NCBI RefSeq assembly: GCF_018861735.1
Contig: NZ_JAHLEB010000001.1
Coordinates: 186,001-250,000, forward strand
Source: Clostridium lacusfryxellense
GTDB taxonomy: Bacteria; Bacillota; Clostridia; Clostridiales; Clostridiaceae
Reading direction: 5' to 3'
Length of the DNA: 64,000 bases
Position numbers and translations under genes: made by a program. Of the stretch, positions 34,363-43,070 are shown piece after piece (the stretch's first letter is position 1; every line of letters starts with the position of its first letter). Below the pieces are notes generated by a model. The model had not been told where the DNA came from, made no database searches, and worked only from the letters and a program-made list of their open reading frames with translations.

Positions 34363-34386
34363 AATGGAAGCCAAATGGCTTCCATT
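34363..34386. terminator. Terminator after ferritin-like gene
   Basis: AATGGAAGCC, loop AAAT, GGCTTCCATT then TCTATTAG. It lies between two convergent reading frames. Confidence 0.75.
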
Positions 34387-34415
34387 TCTATTAGTTTATT
34401 AAAATCATCTATTAC

Positions 34416-35054
34416 TTAACCATGATACCAACCTGTTTTTACATTTACACTAACAATGCTTTGTTGTCCAGACACATCTGTATAGACTTGATAGAATCCT
34501 GGACCAATAGCACCAGCTGGAAGTTTTTCATAAATTTTATACTGAATACTTTCTTTTGTACGGGCATATCCCTGCTTTACTATATCATTTTCAAATTTTT
34601 CTTTTATTCCTGGCGCCCAATTATATGGATTAGAAAATCTTAGCTCGTGTGTTTTGACCCATGCATAATTATTTTTATATTTGATTTTGGACCATCCATA
34701 TTGCTGATAACCATACCAGTTGTCTTGATCCATACCGATAGGTACGCCACCATATACTTCCATTGCTGTGCCAGCTTTAATTGTCCCTAATGTTTTATAC
34801 GGTGTGCCTGGTGAAGATTTTACGACAATGGATTGGGCTGCAGAGGCTTTGTCATAATTTGCTGATTGTTCAACTGTATTTTTGATATTTAAAGTTAATT
34901 TTACTTTGCTACTATATCCACTTACAGTTCCTTGATAAGTGTAAGTTCCAGCCTTACTTGTATCAACAGTTGAAGGATTCCATGTAACATCAACCTCTTG
35001 TGTACTGCCATCAGTCATTTTTGTTGTTACTTTTGCTGGTAATGAATACTTATC
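34416..35054 (-). pseudogene. Surface protein C-terminal remnant: Ig-like (Big_4) plus SH3-like domain
   Basis: The open part starts DKYSLPAKVTTKMTDGSTQE, continuous with a Big_4 Ig-like domain (WNPSTVDTSKAGTYTYQG), followed by a linker and a 140-residue SH3-like region (SSPGTPYKTLGTIKAG, YGWSKIKYKNNYAWVK). An upstream TAA six codons before and a lack of signal peptide show that the N-terminal and probably most of the protein is missing. Such modules occur in clostridial cell-wall proteins. The break is at about 35055. Confidence 0.75.
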
Positions 35055-35322
35055 ATTTTGCTTTATTTATAAATACACTTAGAGACGAATTAAATAAATA
35101 AGATGATAATGGGTTTTTATTTAAAGAATCTAAGTTTGAAAAAGAAGTAAACGCATTAGGCTATGGACATCATGTTGATCATGATGGTTGGATATATAAA
35201 GGTGAAAAAATCGAAGGATTTTATCAATGGAATTTCAAACGTAGTATAGATATAAAAAAAGTTATTCTAAATGCTAGAAATGATAGTGGAGAATCTGTTG
35301 AACTAGGTGTTTTCGTAGTATA
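35055..35322 (+). other. Orphan coding remnant between two gene breaks
   Basis: A plus-strand frame without a start codon reads DDNGFLFKESKFEKEVNALG, then YGHHVDHDGWIYKGEKIEGF and ends SVELGVFVV at TAA 35320-35322. It has coding character but is cut on its 5' side at the surface-protein break. Not recognised. Confidence 0.4.
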
Positions 35323-35568
35323 ATTAAAAATTTGTGTGATACAAGTAATCAAGAACGAGAAAATAAAAGCAATAAAAACAAAGAAAAAATTGATGAATAT
35401 ATTGTTGGAAACTATAAAAATGAAAATTTAAGTATTTCACTTATCGCTGATCATTTTGATATGCACCCTTGCTATATTTCTAGAGTATATAAAGTGCAAG
35501 CTGGAGAGAGTATCTTAGACTTTATAAAAGTGGGAGACTTTCCTTTTGAAATGTCGTTAAAATTATAA
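35323..35568 (+). pseudogene. AraC-family regulator fragment
   Basis: About 80 codons with IDEYIVGNYKNENLSISLIA and DHFDMHPCYISRVYKVQAGE, which is the first helix-turn-helix of an AraC/YesN C-terminal domain. The frame then goes into unrelated KVGDFPFEMSLKL and stops; the second helix-turn-helix is missing. It probably once controlled the sugar permease whose fragment follows. Confidence 0.7.
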
Positions 35569-35725
35569 GGTAGAAGCCTTGGAGGTACGAGAATTCTAAA
35601 CTTTTTTTTATATTCTATTGAATTGTCCATGTACATATGATATTGTCGCTAGAAATTTGGATAGTTTTAGTTTAAATTGAAATTACGGCAAAGAACTGAA
35701 ACTAAAAAAGAAAGGAGCGAATAAA

Positions 35726-36108
35726 GTGCAAACAGATATTAGCCAAAAATTACAAAAGAGAAGCTTTTTAAAAGAAGTAAAGAAAGATTTTAAGCTTAAT
35801 AAGGGTCTTTACCTTTTAATAGTACCAGTAGTGATATTTTACTTAGTATTTCATTACAAACCAATGTATGGAGCTATCATAGTATTTAAGGATTTTCAAC
35901 CTGCAAACGGAATATGGGGTAGCGATTGGGTAGGATTACAGAATTTTAAGGATTTTTTTCAAAGCTATTATTTTTGGAGAGTTTTAAAGAACACCATAGT
36001 AATAAGCTTATCTACCTTAGTCTTTGGATTTCCAGCACCTATTATTATTTTAGCATAATTCATGAATGAATTAAGGAATAAGTATTTCAGTAGAACGGTA
36101 CAAACTAA
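35726..36108 (+). pseudogene. Sugar ABC transporter permease (LplB/YteP-like), truncated
   Basis: Starts properly after AAAGGAGCGAATAAA. Reads FKLNKGLYLLIVPVVIFYLV, PMYGAIIVFKDFQPANGIWG and LVFGFPAPIIILA, then TAA; the family's next residues (FMNELRNKYFSRTVQT) continue in frame beyond the stop, so the stop is a mutation. Homology ends near 36108. Non-functional. Confidence 0.87.
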
Positions 36109-36145
36109 TTCACATTTTATGAATATTGTGTAAATGTTCTTGAGT

Positions 36146-36793
36146 TTACTTTAAATATTGTTCTGGATTTAATGATATTTCTTTTACATCTGAAAAGAAC
36201 AATGAACAATGGTATCCATCAGCAACTGCATGATGAACCTGAATAGTTACTGGCATAATAATTTTATTACCTTCTTCAAAAAACTTCCCCCATGTTACCA
36301 TTGGAAACAGAAAAGGACTATTTCCTTCATTGTTTACATTAAAAGATGTGTAATTAAACCAAGGCAGACATGAAACGATAAAAAAATTATTTTGAAACTT
36401 TGTAGTAAAATTAGTCTCCTGTTTATAACTGTTTAAAGCATTTTCCATATCTTCATAAAAATTTAAAAATTCATTATTAAATGACGTATACAAATCACTC
36501 ATTACTTTATTCTTATCATTTAATACAGAATAACTTGGACCAATTTCATCAAAGAATCCTAATTTACCTTCTTCATCAAATGCCATTTTAAATTCTTGAT
36601 AATTATTTATAACTTTTGAAACAACCCATGTAAAAGTTGGATAAAATCTCAACTTGTTAGTTTTTATGTAATTATAAAGATTTGTAATATCAATATTAAC
36701 AGTTATACTGTATGTACATTTTGCATTATTAAAAAAATGATTAAAACACTCCTTCCTATCCCAAGTATTCATATTAATTATATTAAACCCCAT
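36146..36793 (-). CDS. cat: Chloramphenicol O-acetyltransferase, type A
   Basis: Inactivates chloramphenicol by acetylation with acetyl-CoA, acting as a cytoplasmic trimer. The 215-residue chain has the family's start (NTWDRKECFNHFFNN), IGPSYSVLNDKNKV, CLPWFNYTSFNVN, and the catalytic HHAVADGYH at about 187-195. The ATG follows CAAGGAGAGAATAAATTATG. No leader-peptide attenuator was evident upstream. It lies amid gene remnants and an inverted repeat, suggestive of acquisition, although chromosomal catB-like genes are normal in clostridia. Confidence 0.94.
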   Translation of the reverse strand: MGFNIINMNTWDRKECFNHFFNNAKCTYSITVNIDITNLYNYIKTNKLRFYPTFTWVVSKVINNYQEFKMAFDEEGKLGFFDEIGPSYSVLNDKNKVMSDLYTSFNNEFLNFYEDMENALNSYKQETNFTTKFQNNFFIVSCLPWFNYTSFNVNNEGNSPFLFPMVTWGKFFEEGNKIIMPVTIQVHHAVADGYHCSLFFSDVKEISLNPEQYLK

Positions 36794-37173
36794 AATTTAT
36801 TCTCTCCTTGTATTTAAGTTTTATATTCGTATTTTTCTTTCTATCCCTCAAAATTACTAACTTTGTTATTTTACAATTTTTACTTCACAATTAATTACTA
36901 TTGTTTCTGTATTTAATTATACAACGTAGTAATTTGATTATTCAAATATTTAACATAATTAAATATAAATTGCTTCCCTAATTTTAAAATCTTTTAACTT
37001 TGTATCAGAATGAGATGTATGCGACTGGACTAATAAATGTTTGGTTTTTACAGTATCCTTCTCTGTATTAAAAAACTGTAACCATTTAAACCAGTACATG
37101 TTTATCAATACCTATTTTCAGAATAAAATCTGTGTTAAGCAATACAAAGTTTATAGAGTTTATCTTGTTATTT
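36794..37173. other. Upstream region of the acetyltransferase
   Basis: AT-rich with no supportable reading frame. Must hold the minus-strand cat promoter. Otherwise nothing identified. Confidence 0.4.
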
Positions 37174-37233
37174 CGTAAGCGTAAAATAGCCCATTATCCC
37201 AAATTCAGGATAATGAGCTATTTTACGCTTACG
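37174..37233. repeat. 26-bp imperfect inverted repeat
   Basis: CGTAAGCGTAAAATAGCCCA plus TTATCC, 8-base spacer, then the complement (GGATAATGAGCTATTTTACG plus CTTACG), with one mismatch. No T-run on either side, so it is not an obvious terminator. It may be a hairpin insert or the joined ends of a lost element. Confidence 0.7.
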
Positions 37234-37350
37234 GTCTCCTCTATATTTATTTCTTACATGGATAGGTCTCACACGTATTGCGAACCACCATAAGGTTGTT
37301 ACTCTTTGTTCTATATTTTTTAAGATTCCATTTAAAATGGATGAAAGATG
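37234..37350. other. Short interval with a possible coding remnant on the minus strand
   Basis: The minus strand reads IEQRVTTLWWFAIRVRPIHV in one open frame over about 28 codons, which has no start or end and cannot be assigned. Otherwise nothing seen. Confidence 0.3.
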
Positions 37351-37980
37351 TTATAACAATGGCAAAATAGTGTGTACCCATAGTAAGCTAAACGGCATTA
37401 CCAAAACCATTGCTGGTATCATATCCGCAATCGGGAATTCCTTTAATCTGACCATTCTAAATCCCGTTGCAAGCATCAGGAATCCACCGCATGCTTTAAA
37501 GTCAGCAATCATACTTGGTGTTGTCAGTGGGAAAATAAATTTTGCTCCCAAAAATAACAAGAAGAAAATAATAAACTGAGGAACTGCCACAAAAGATACA
37601 ACCAAACCAAGATTGCACGCAAAAATAGCAGCTGTAAAGAAGTCCAATATAGACTTTGAAATCAATATTGTACTATCTCCTGTCATACCTGCAGTAAGAG
37701 AACCATAGATACCAGTTCCACTTGCACAAAATAACACAATTATTGTTACGAGTGTTGATAAAAATTCTTCATGGGACAAATCAGATTTCTGATTCTTAAA
37801 TAATTTTGCAATAGGTTTCTCCATCTGCATTGCACCTATGTTAATCCATTTTCCTAAATGTAGAGCAAGTCCTAGTCCTGTTCCAAGCACAACTGCAAAA
37901 ATAACAGCTGGCATGTATTTCATAAGTCCAATAGAAATGTCTAAGCAAACTCTAAGGTTATTCTCAGATAAAATTAAGCT
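37351..37980 (-). pseudogene. DUF554 membrane protein, N-terminally truncated
   Basis: Codes for the membrane protein of the DUF554 (YqgA-like) family. The stretch SHEEFLSTLVTIIVLFCASG, IYGSLTAGMTGDSTILISKS, LDFFTAAIFACNLG and LTTPSMIADFKACGGFLMLA is diagnostic. The family has about 230 residues; here homology begins at about family residue 35 (LRVCLDISIGLMKYMP) with no start codon before a stop, so the first helix is missing. A start at 37923 (ATG, no ribosome site) would give 190 residues. Confidence 0.75.
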
Positions 37981-38031
37981 TAATATTCTATAATCTAATT
38001 ATTGAGAAAATACATAAAAGGATGTGTAATA

Positions 38032-39279
38032 ATGATAAAACCAAAAAGAATGTTAAGCGTAGCAACAATGATTTTAATTACAACTATGTCTATAACTATG
38101 ATTACTGGATGTCAGAACAAAACAACTACTGTTCCCACAACAACTACTACAACTGAAAAAACAGGAACAGCTAATGCGGACCAAATGAAAACTAATAATG
38201 AAAATGTAGTTAAAGAGTTAATTACAGCTGGGACAATAACAAAAGATCAAGGAGATAAAATACTTGCAAAACTAACTGGTGGTATGAAAGCTGGTATGGA
38301 TAATGGTGGACCACTAGCTTCTCTTGTTACTGATAAAACTATAACTCAAGAACAAGCTGATGCTGTAATGGCTAAATTATTTGGGGGAATGAAAGGAGGA
38401 AATGGTGGAGGTATGAGTAGTTTAGATACATCTGCCATAAAAACAAAATATTTAGATGTAGCCTATGCCAGTAAATCTTCAACAGAGAAACTAGATATTT
38501 ATCTACCAAACAGCGGAACAGGTCCATTCCCAGTTATAGTTGCAATTCACGGTGGAGCTTTTAAAAGTGGGGATAAGGCAAGTGGCGAAACAGCTCCAAT
38601 GCTTGCAGCATTAGAAAGAGGCTACGCAGTTGTAGCTGTAAATTATAGGTTAAGTGAAGAAGCTCAATTTCCAGCACAGATAAACGATATAAAAGCAGCT
38701 ATACGTTTTGTAAAAGCAAATGCAAGTAAATATAATTTAAATGAAAGTAAAATAGCAACTTGGGGTGGCTCTGCTGGAGGAAGTCTTTCATCATTAGCTG
38801 GTACTTCAGGAGGAGTTGAGACTTTAGAGGGTGCAGAACTTGGGAATTCAGATAAGTCTAGTAATGTGCAAGCTGTTGTAGATTGGTTTGGACCAATTTA
38901 TTTTTCAACTATGGATGCTGAATTTGCAAAGCTTGGTGTAACTCCAGCCATGGGAACTACAAGTTCAGCAACCTCTCCTGAATCTTCATATATAGGTAAG
39001 ACTATAGGTACTGCTGAAGCTGAAGAATTGGTTAAAAAAGCAAGTCCCCAGACTTATATTAGTAATGATGATCCAGCGTTCTTTATTCAGCATGGTACTG
39101 TAGATAAAAATATTCCCATTACTCAATCAGAAAATTTTGCATCAAAGCTTAAAGCCGTAATTGGAGACAGTAAAGTTACTTTTGAAAAAATAGTAGGTGC
39201 AAGCCACGGTGGAGCACAATTTGAAACTACTGAAAATGTTAATAAAGTTTTAGATTTTCTTGATAAGTATCTTAAATAA
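38032..39279 (+). CDS. Esterase/lipase-like alpha/beta hydrolase lipoprotein (BD-FAE type)
   Basis: Extracellular lipid-anchored hydrolase, 415 residues from the ATG at 38032 (AAAAGGATGTGTAATA before it; the frame is open ten codons earlier from TTG). The signal ends at the lipobox ITGC. A Thr-rich stalk and two short helix pairs (ITKDQGDKILAKLTGGM, ITQEQADAVMAKLFGGM) precede the hydrolase domain: oxyanion HGGAF, nucleophile elbow GGSAGGSLS, Asp in HGTVDKNIP and His in GASHGGAQ. Likely removes acyl or aryl esters from carbohydrates. Followed by a terminator and a two-component system. Confidence 0.87.
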   Translation: MIKPKRMLSVATMILITTMSITMITGCQNKTTTVPTTTTTTEKTGTANADQMKTNNENVVKELITAGTITKDQGDKILAKLTGGMKAGMDNGGPLASLVTDKTITQEQADAVMAKLFGGMKGGNGGGMSSLDTSAIKTKYLDVAYASKSSTEKLDIYLPNSGTGPFPVIVAIHGGAFKSGDKASGETAPMLAALERGYAVVAVNYRLSEEAQFPAQINDIKAAIRFVKANASKYNLNESKIATWGGSAGGSLSSLAGTSGGVETLEGAELGNSDKSSNVQAVVDWFGPIYFSTMDAEFAKLGVTPAMGTTSSATSPESSYIGKTIGTAEAEELVKKASPQTYISNDDPAFFIQHGTVDKNIPITQSENFASKLKAVIGDSKVTFEKIVGASHGGAQFETTENVNKVLDFLDKYLK

Positions 39280-39289
39280 CTATACATTC

Positions 39290-39338
39290 CTGTCTCAAAA
39301 TAGAAGTTAGATTCTTTTTTGAGACAGCTTTTTTTTTA
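39290..39338 (+). terminator. Rho-independent terminator of the esterase gene
   Basis: CTGTCTCAAAA, 14-base loop, TTTTTTGAGACAG, then CTTTTTTTTT. A textbook stem plus long T-run 10 bp after the stop. Confidence 0.9.
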
Positions 39339-39462
39339 GATATTTCTTAGGCTTTTAAAATTAAAAATATTTTATTTTATTGCTTTGACATACGGTATTG
39401 TGGTTTAATAACTATAATAAATATATATTTCAAATAATAATTAAAACTATAAGGAGATTTTT

Positions 39463-40149
39463 ATGAGCTCAATAAATAAAAAACAAATCAATATTCTCGT
39501 AGTCGATGATGAAGAAAGTATTGTTACATTTATTAAAATGGGCCTAGAGGGTGAAGGCTATTCTGTTCATGTGGCTTTTGATGGTGAGGAGGCTATTTCT
39601 ATTGCTAAAGAGATAAATCCTCATGTGATTATTCTAGATATAATGCTTCCAGGAATCAATGGCTATGATGTTTGTTCAGAAATAAAAAAATATATTACTA
39701 CCTCAATAATTATGTTAACAGCAAAAGAAGATATAGATCATCGTGTAAAAGGGCTGAATTTAGGTGCTGATGACTACATGGTTAAGCCATTTAGCTTCAA
39801 GGAACTACTAGCACGTATTAATGCTAGATTACGAAATAACTTTCCGGAGCTTCTAGATATAATTCAATTAGGAGATTTTATTATAGATGACGGTGCTCAT
39901 GAGATTTCTTTTAAAACAAAATCATTGCAATTATCACCCACAGAATATAATCTACTTAAATTTTTACTTATAAATAATAAAATGGTATTGAGTAAGTCTA
40001 TAATTCTTGAAAAAGTATGGAACTTTGATTTTAATGGCCAAGATAATATTGTAGAAGTATATATAAGATACCTTAGAGATAAACTTTGTGATAATGACCA
40101 TTCTATCATTCGTACTGTAAGAGGAGTTGGCTACAAGGTGGTTATATAA
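39463..40149 (+). CDS. OmpR-family response regulator
   Basis: 228-residue transcription factor. Receiver domain 1-120: INILVVDDEESIVTFIKMGL, phospho-acceptor Asp in VIILDIMLPGINGYDV, Lys in ADDYMVKPFSFKEL. C-terminal winged helix about 140-228 with LQLSPTEYNLLKFLLINN and IVEVYIRYLRDKL, RTVRGVGYKVV. The ATG follows AAGGAGATTTTT. Its stop overlaps the kinase start by one base (TAATG). Signal and targets unknown; the esterase upstream is a candidate target. Confidence 0.96.
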   Translation: MSSINKKQINILVVDDEESIVTFIKMGLEGEGYSVHVAFDGEEAISIAKEINPHVIILDIMLPGINGYDVCSEIKKYITTSIIMLTAKEDIDHRVKGLNLGADDYMVKPFSFKELLARINARLRNNFPELLDIIQLGDFIIDDGAHEISFKTKSLQLSPTEYNLLKFLLINNKMVLSKSIILEKVWNFDFNGQDNIVEVYIRYLRDKLCDNDHSIIRTVRGVGYKVVI

Positions 40150-41699
40150 TGAAAAAAATTAAGACAAATAGTTTAAAATATAAAATTCTATCTAGATTCT
40201 TCATAATATTAATTTTATTGCTAGTAATAATAGAAATATCTCAGTATTTCACTATGAAGAAATATTTATATAGCAGTAAAGAACAACTTTTACAATCACG
40301 TTTGCATAATTTAAGTACTGATGAGTTGCTAGGTGCTGAAACACCTGAATCAGTATCTCAAAATGCAGCTTACTTTATTTCTAAGGTAATTGATGAGAGT
40401 ATGAGTGTATCTATTATTGATGCTACTGGTAATATTATAACTAAATCTAATACAACAAATAAGGATTTAAGACCTAGTACAGACAAAGAAATAGATATTT
40501 TGGACAAATCTTACTATTTACCACCGGGCAATAATCTTCACAAAATTAATAAAGTTATCATTCCTGTACCAAAAATGTCGGATTATGATTATAAAAAAAT
40601 AATGTATCTTGATGGAATATTAGAAGGAAACTATAGAATTTTAAAAGATGAAAATAAGGATTGGCAAATAGTTGTATGGAGCAAGATAGGAAATCTAAAA
40701 TCTCCTTCAGGATTAATCCAGGTTAGCACAACCATAACTGATGTTAATGCCATACTTTACCGTCAGATTTATGTATATATAGGAATTTCTATCTTAATAG
40801 TATTTATCGGTGGTGTGCTTGGAATATTGACAGTTAACCGTACCCTAAGACCGCTTTATAATATGACATCTACGGTAGAACAGATTAATGTAGATGTCCT
40901 AGATACTAGGTTGCCCGTAAATACTGAACAGATAGAAGTAGATAAATTATCAACTGCATTTAATAATATGATTGAAAGAATAGAAATTTCTTTTCAAACG
41001 GAACACTATATAAGAGAGAAAATGCGTCAATTCGTATCTGATGCTTCTCATGAACTTAGAACGCCACTTACTTCTATTCATGGTTTTGTAGAAGTTTTAT
41101 TGAGAGGGGCTGCTAAGGATGAAAAAAAACTTGGACTAGGTTTAAATACTATATTATCTGAGAGCGAACGTCTAACTAAATTAGTAAATGATCTTTTATT
41201 TCTAACAAAATCGGATCAGCAAGTGCCTATAGAAATGAATACAACTAATCTTAAAGATATTGTTAAAGAAATCTATCCTCAACTTCAAATGATGGCAGAG
41301 AAACGAAAAATTGAATTAGATTTAAATTATAATGCATTAATATATGTAAATGCTAATCAAATAAAGCAAGTTATTTTCAATTTGGTCCAAAATGCCGTAC
41401 AACATACGGATGAAAAATATGGAGTTATAAATATTGCAATAGAATCTTCAGAAAAATCCTTAGCTAACTGCGTAACCCTTAAAATTACTGATAATGGAAC
41501 TGGTATTCCTAAAGAACATCTTAACAATATATTTGACAGGTTTTTTAGAAGTGAATCTCATAGGTCTCGCAAGCATGGTGGTTATGGATTAGGACTTTCT
41601 ATTGTAAAATCAATAGTAGAGGCTCATAATGGTAGAATTGAAGTAAAGAGTGACCTTAAGCAAGGAACTACATTTTTAATACATTTAGAGAAAAAATAA
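40149..41699 (+). CDS. Sensor histidine kinase (HAMP-HisKA-HATPase)
   Basis: Membrane kinase of 516 residues. Two membrane helices (about 12-32 and 208-228) flank a 175-residue extracellular sensor. HAMP 230-285, then HisKA with FVSDASHELRTPLTSIHGFV, N box QVIFNLVQNAVQHTD, G1 DNGTGIPKEHL, F box FDRFFRSE and G2 GGYGLGLSIVKSIV. Partner of the OmpR-type regulator. Translationally coupled to it. Ligand unknown. Confidence 0.96.
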   Translation: MKKIKTNSLKYKILSRFFIILILLLVIIEISQYFTMKKYLYSSKEQLLQSRLHNLSTDELLGAETPESVSQNAAYFISKVIDESMSVSIIDATGNIITKSNTTNKDLRPSTDKEIDILDKSYYLPPGNNLHKINKVIIPVPKMSDYDYKKIMYLDGILEGNYRILKDENKDWQIVVWSKIGNLKSPSGLIQVSTTITDVNAILYRQIYVYIGISILIVFIGGVLGILTVNRTLRPLYNMTSTVEQINVDVLDTRLPVNTEQIEVDKLSTAFNNMIERIEISFQTEHYIREKMRQFVSDASHELRTPLTSIHGFVEVLLRGAAKDEKKLGLGLNTILSESERLTKLVNDLLFLTKSDQQVPIEMNTTNLKDIVKEIYPQLQMMAEKRKIELDLNYNALIYVNANQIKQVIFNLVQNAVQHTDEKYGVINIAIESSEKSLANCVTLKITDNGTGIPKEHLNNIFDRFFRSESHRSRKHGGYGLGLSIVKSIVEAHNGRIEVKSDLKQGTTFLIHLEKK

Positions 41700-41798
41700 A
41701 GAAAATAAAGGCGCCACCCACATGGCAAGTGGCATCTTTAATAAATCCAAACATAAATTGATTACTATGTTACCAATTTATGTATTTTGCCAGATTTA
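41700..41798 (+). other. Weak terminator-like region after the kinase
   Basis: GCCAC and GTGGC with an ACATGG-rich loop near 41711-41735, then TCTTTAATAAA. This can end the two-component transcript; stem is short. Confidence 0.4.
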
Positions 41799-41948
41799 TC
41801 ATCCAGGTAGACAGTCGACAAAACTAGTAATTTTCATGTTGTCCTTGCATATTCGGATAATTCTACTGTTAGGCAAGTTATCTCTTAAATCTTTAGCTAT
41901 TTTTAGTGAATTGCCTGTTCCACTAAAATAATATATTGTTGTACTCAT
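41799..41948 (-). pseudogene. EFR1-type flavodoxin domain, N-terminal remnant
   Basis: ATG at 41946-41948 after CAGGAGATGATTTA starts MSTTIYYFSGTGNSLKIAKD, the FMN phosphate loop (SGTGNS) of EFR1-family ferrodoxins. After RIIRICKDNMKIT the sequence loses similarity and stops at codon 50. Intact proteins are about 260 residues with C-terminal ferredoxin clusters, so only the beginning survives. Confidence 0.75.
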
Positions 41949-42297
41949 TAAATCATCTCCTGATAAATAAATTCATTATTATACTAGCATATAGATAATT
42001 CATTTACACTTTTGATCTAATTAAACATATTTTATAGAGTTATCTAAAGAATATGCTTTTTTTATTTCTAATTGACAAATAAAAGATAGATGCTATAATT
42101 AATTTTATCAATGTATAGTATATATATAAGAATTGTAAGGATTGAATATTTTTAGGGAGATTAAAATAAAATTATCAAAAAGTTGTGAAAGCTATATATA
42201 AAGAAATACAACCACAGACTAAGGAAGTAGAAAACGGTAACTTCGTAACATGTCGTTTATACTAAATAAATACTAACACTAGGAGGAGTTATAAATT
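41949..42297. other. Intergenic region before DUF2177
   Basis: Contains the promoter region of the DUF2177 gene (AGGAGGAGTTATAAATT ribosome site near 42281-42297). No reading frame or strong hairpin is seen. Confidence 0.4.
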
Positions 42298-42705
42298 ATG
42301 AATTATTTAAGAGAGTATGGAATTGCATTTATTACGTTTATTACAATTGATTTATTTTGGTTGGGCATATTTGCTAAAAATATTTACAAAAAGCATCTCG
42401 GTTTTATAATGAGCAGCAATCCAAATTGGCTAGCGGCAATAGGTTTTTATTTATTATATATAGTTGGAATTCTATTTTTCGTTGTGAATCCAGCCATTGA
42501 AAAGGGAAGTTGGAAATATGCCTTGTTTGCTGGAATATTTTTTGGATTTATAACTTATGCTACTTATGATTTAACTAATTTAGCTACACTAGCAAACTGG
42601 CCAATTAAAATAACGATTATTGACCTAATTTGGGGTAGTACCATTTGTGGAACAGTGTCGTGGGTTACTTATACTGTTATAACAAAAATGAAGTGGATGT
42701 TATAG
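42298..42705 (+). CDS. DUF2177 family membrane protein
   Basis: 135 residues with four membrane helices. Family signature residues: ITIDLFWLGIFAKNIYKKHL near the start, AIGFYLLYIVGILFFVVNPA, and FGFITYATYDLTNLATLANW with IDLIWGSTICGTVSW. The ribosome site AGGAGGAGTTATAAATT is strong. Function is unknown in the family. Followed by a T-rich terminator. Confidence 0.92.
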   Translation: MNYLREYGIAFITFITIDLFWLGIFAKNIYKKHLGFIMSSNPNWLAAIGFYLLYIVGILFFVVNPAIEKGSWKYALFAGIFFGFITYATYDLTNLATLANWPIKITIIDLIWGSTICGTVSWVTYTVITKMKWML

Positions 42706-42765
42706 ACTAGCACATATGTGTATAAGTACAAACCAATTTTAAAAAAATCTACAAAAAAAATTTAT

Positions 42766-42811
42766 ATGAAGGACATGCATAAGGAAACCTATGTATTCCT
42801 TCATTTTTTTC
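42766..42811 (+). terminator. Terminator of the DUF2177 gene
   Basis: ATGAAGGACATGCATA and TATGTATTCCTTCAT, with minor mismatches, followed by TTTTTTTC. It is 61 bp after the stop. Confidence 0.75.
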
Positions 42812-43070
42812 ATTTAAAAGCCTTGTTTTCGAACAATATATATAGAAATATATAATAAAATAGGACTACTAGTAAAATTTAAAAAAACAAGTAGAACTCG
42901 TCATTTTACCACAAGATTTTATCAGTGGGCGGAAGATGAAGGAGTAAAAGTAACTTGTAATGGAGTGGCTTGAAATTTCCAAGGTTTCCTCGTGCGGTGG
43001 CTTGGTTTGCCATTTTTTTTTGATTTTAAGCAGATAGCAGGTACCATAGCAATGGGATAAAGACATTCCC
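42812..43070. other. Interval between DUF2177 and the fructan hydrolase
   Basis: Short frames only. A pair of reverse-complementary bits (CCAAGGTTTCC..., GGCTTGG) suggests a weak hairpin near 42980-43010, which could end the minus-strand GH32 transcript. No gene is supported. Confidence 0.35.

Noticed and set aside
38002-38031. TTG 38002 as start of the esterase lipoprotein
   Set aside because: The ATG at 38032 has the ribosome site and gives a standard lipoprotein signal; the ten extra codons add charged residues and a cysteine with no role.
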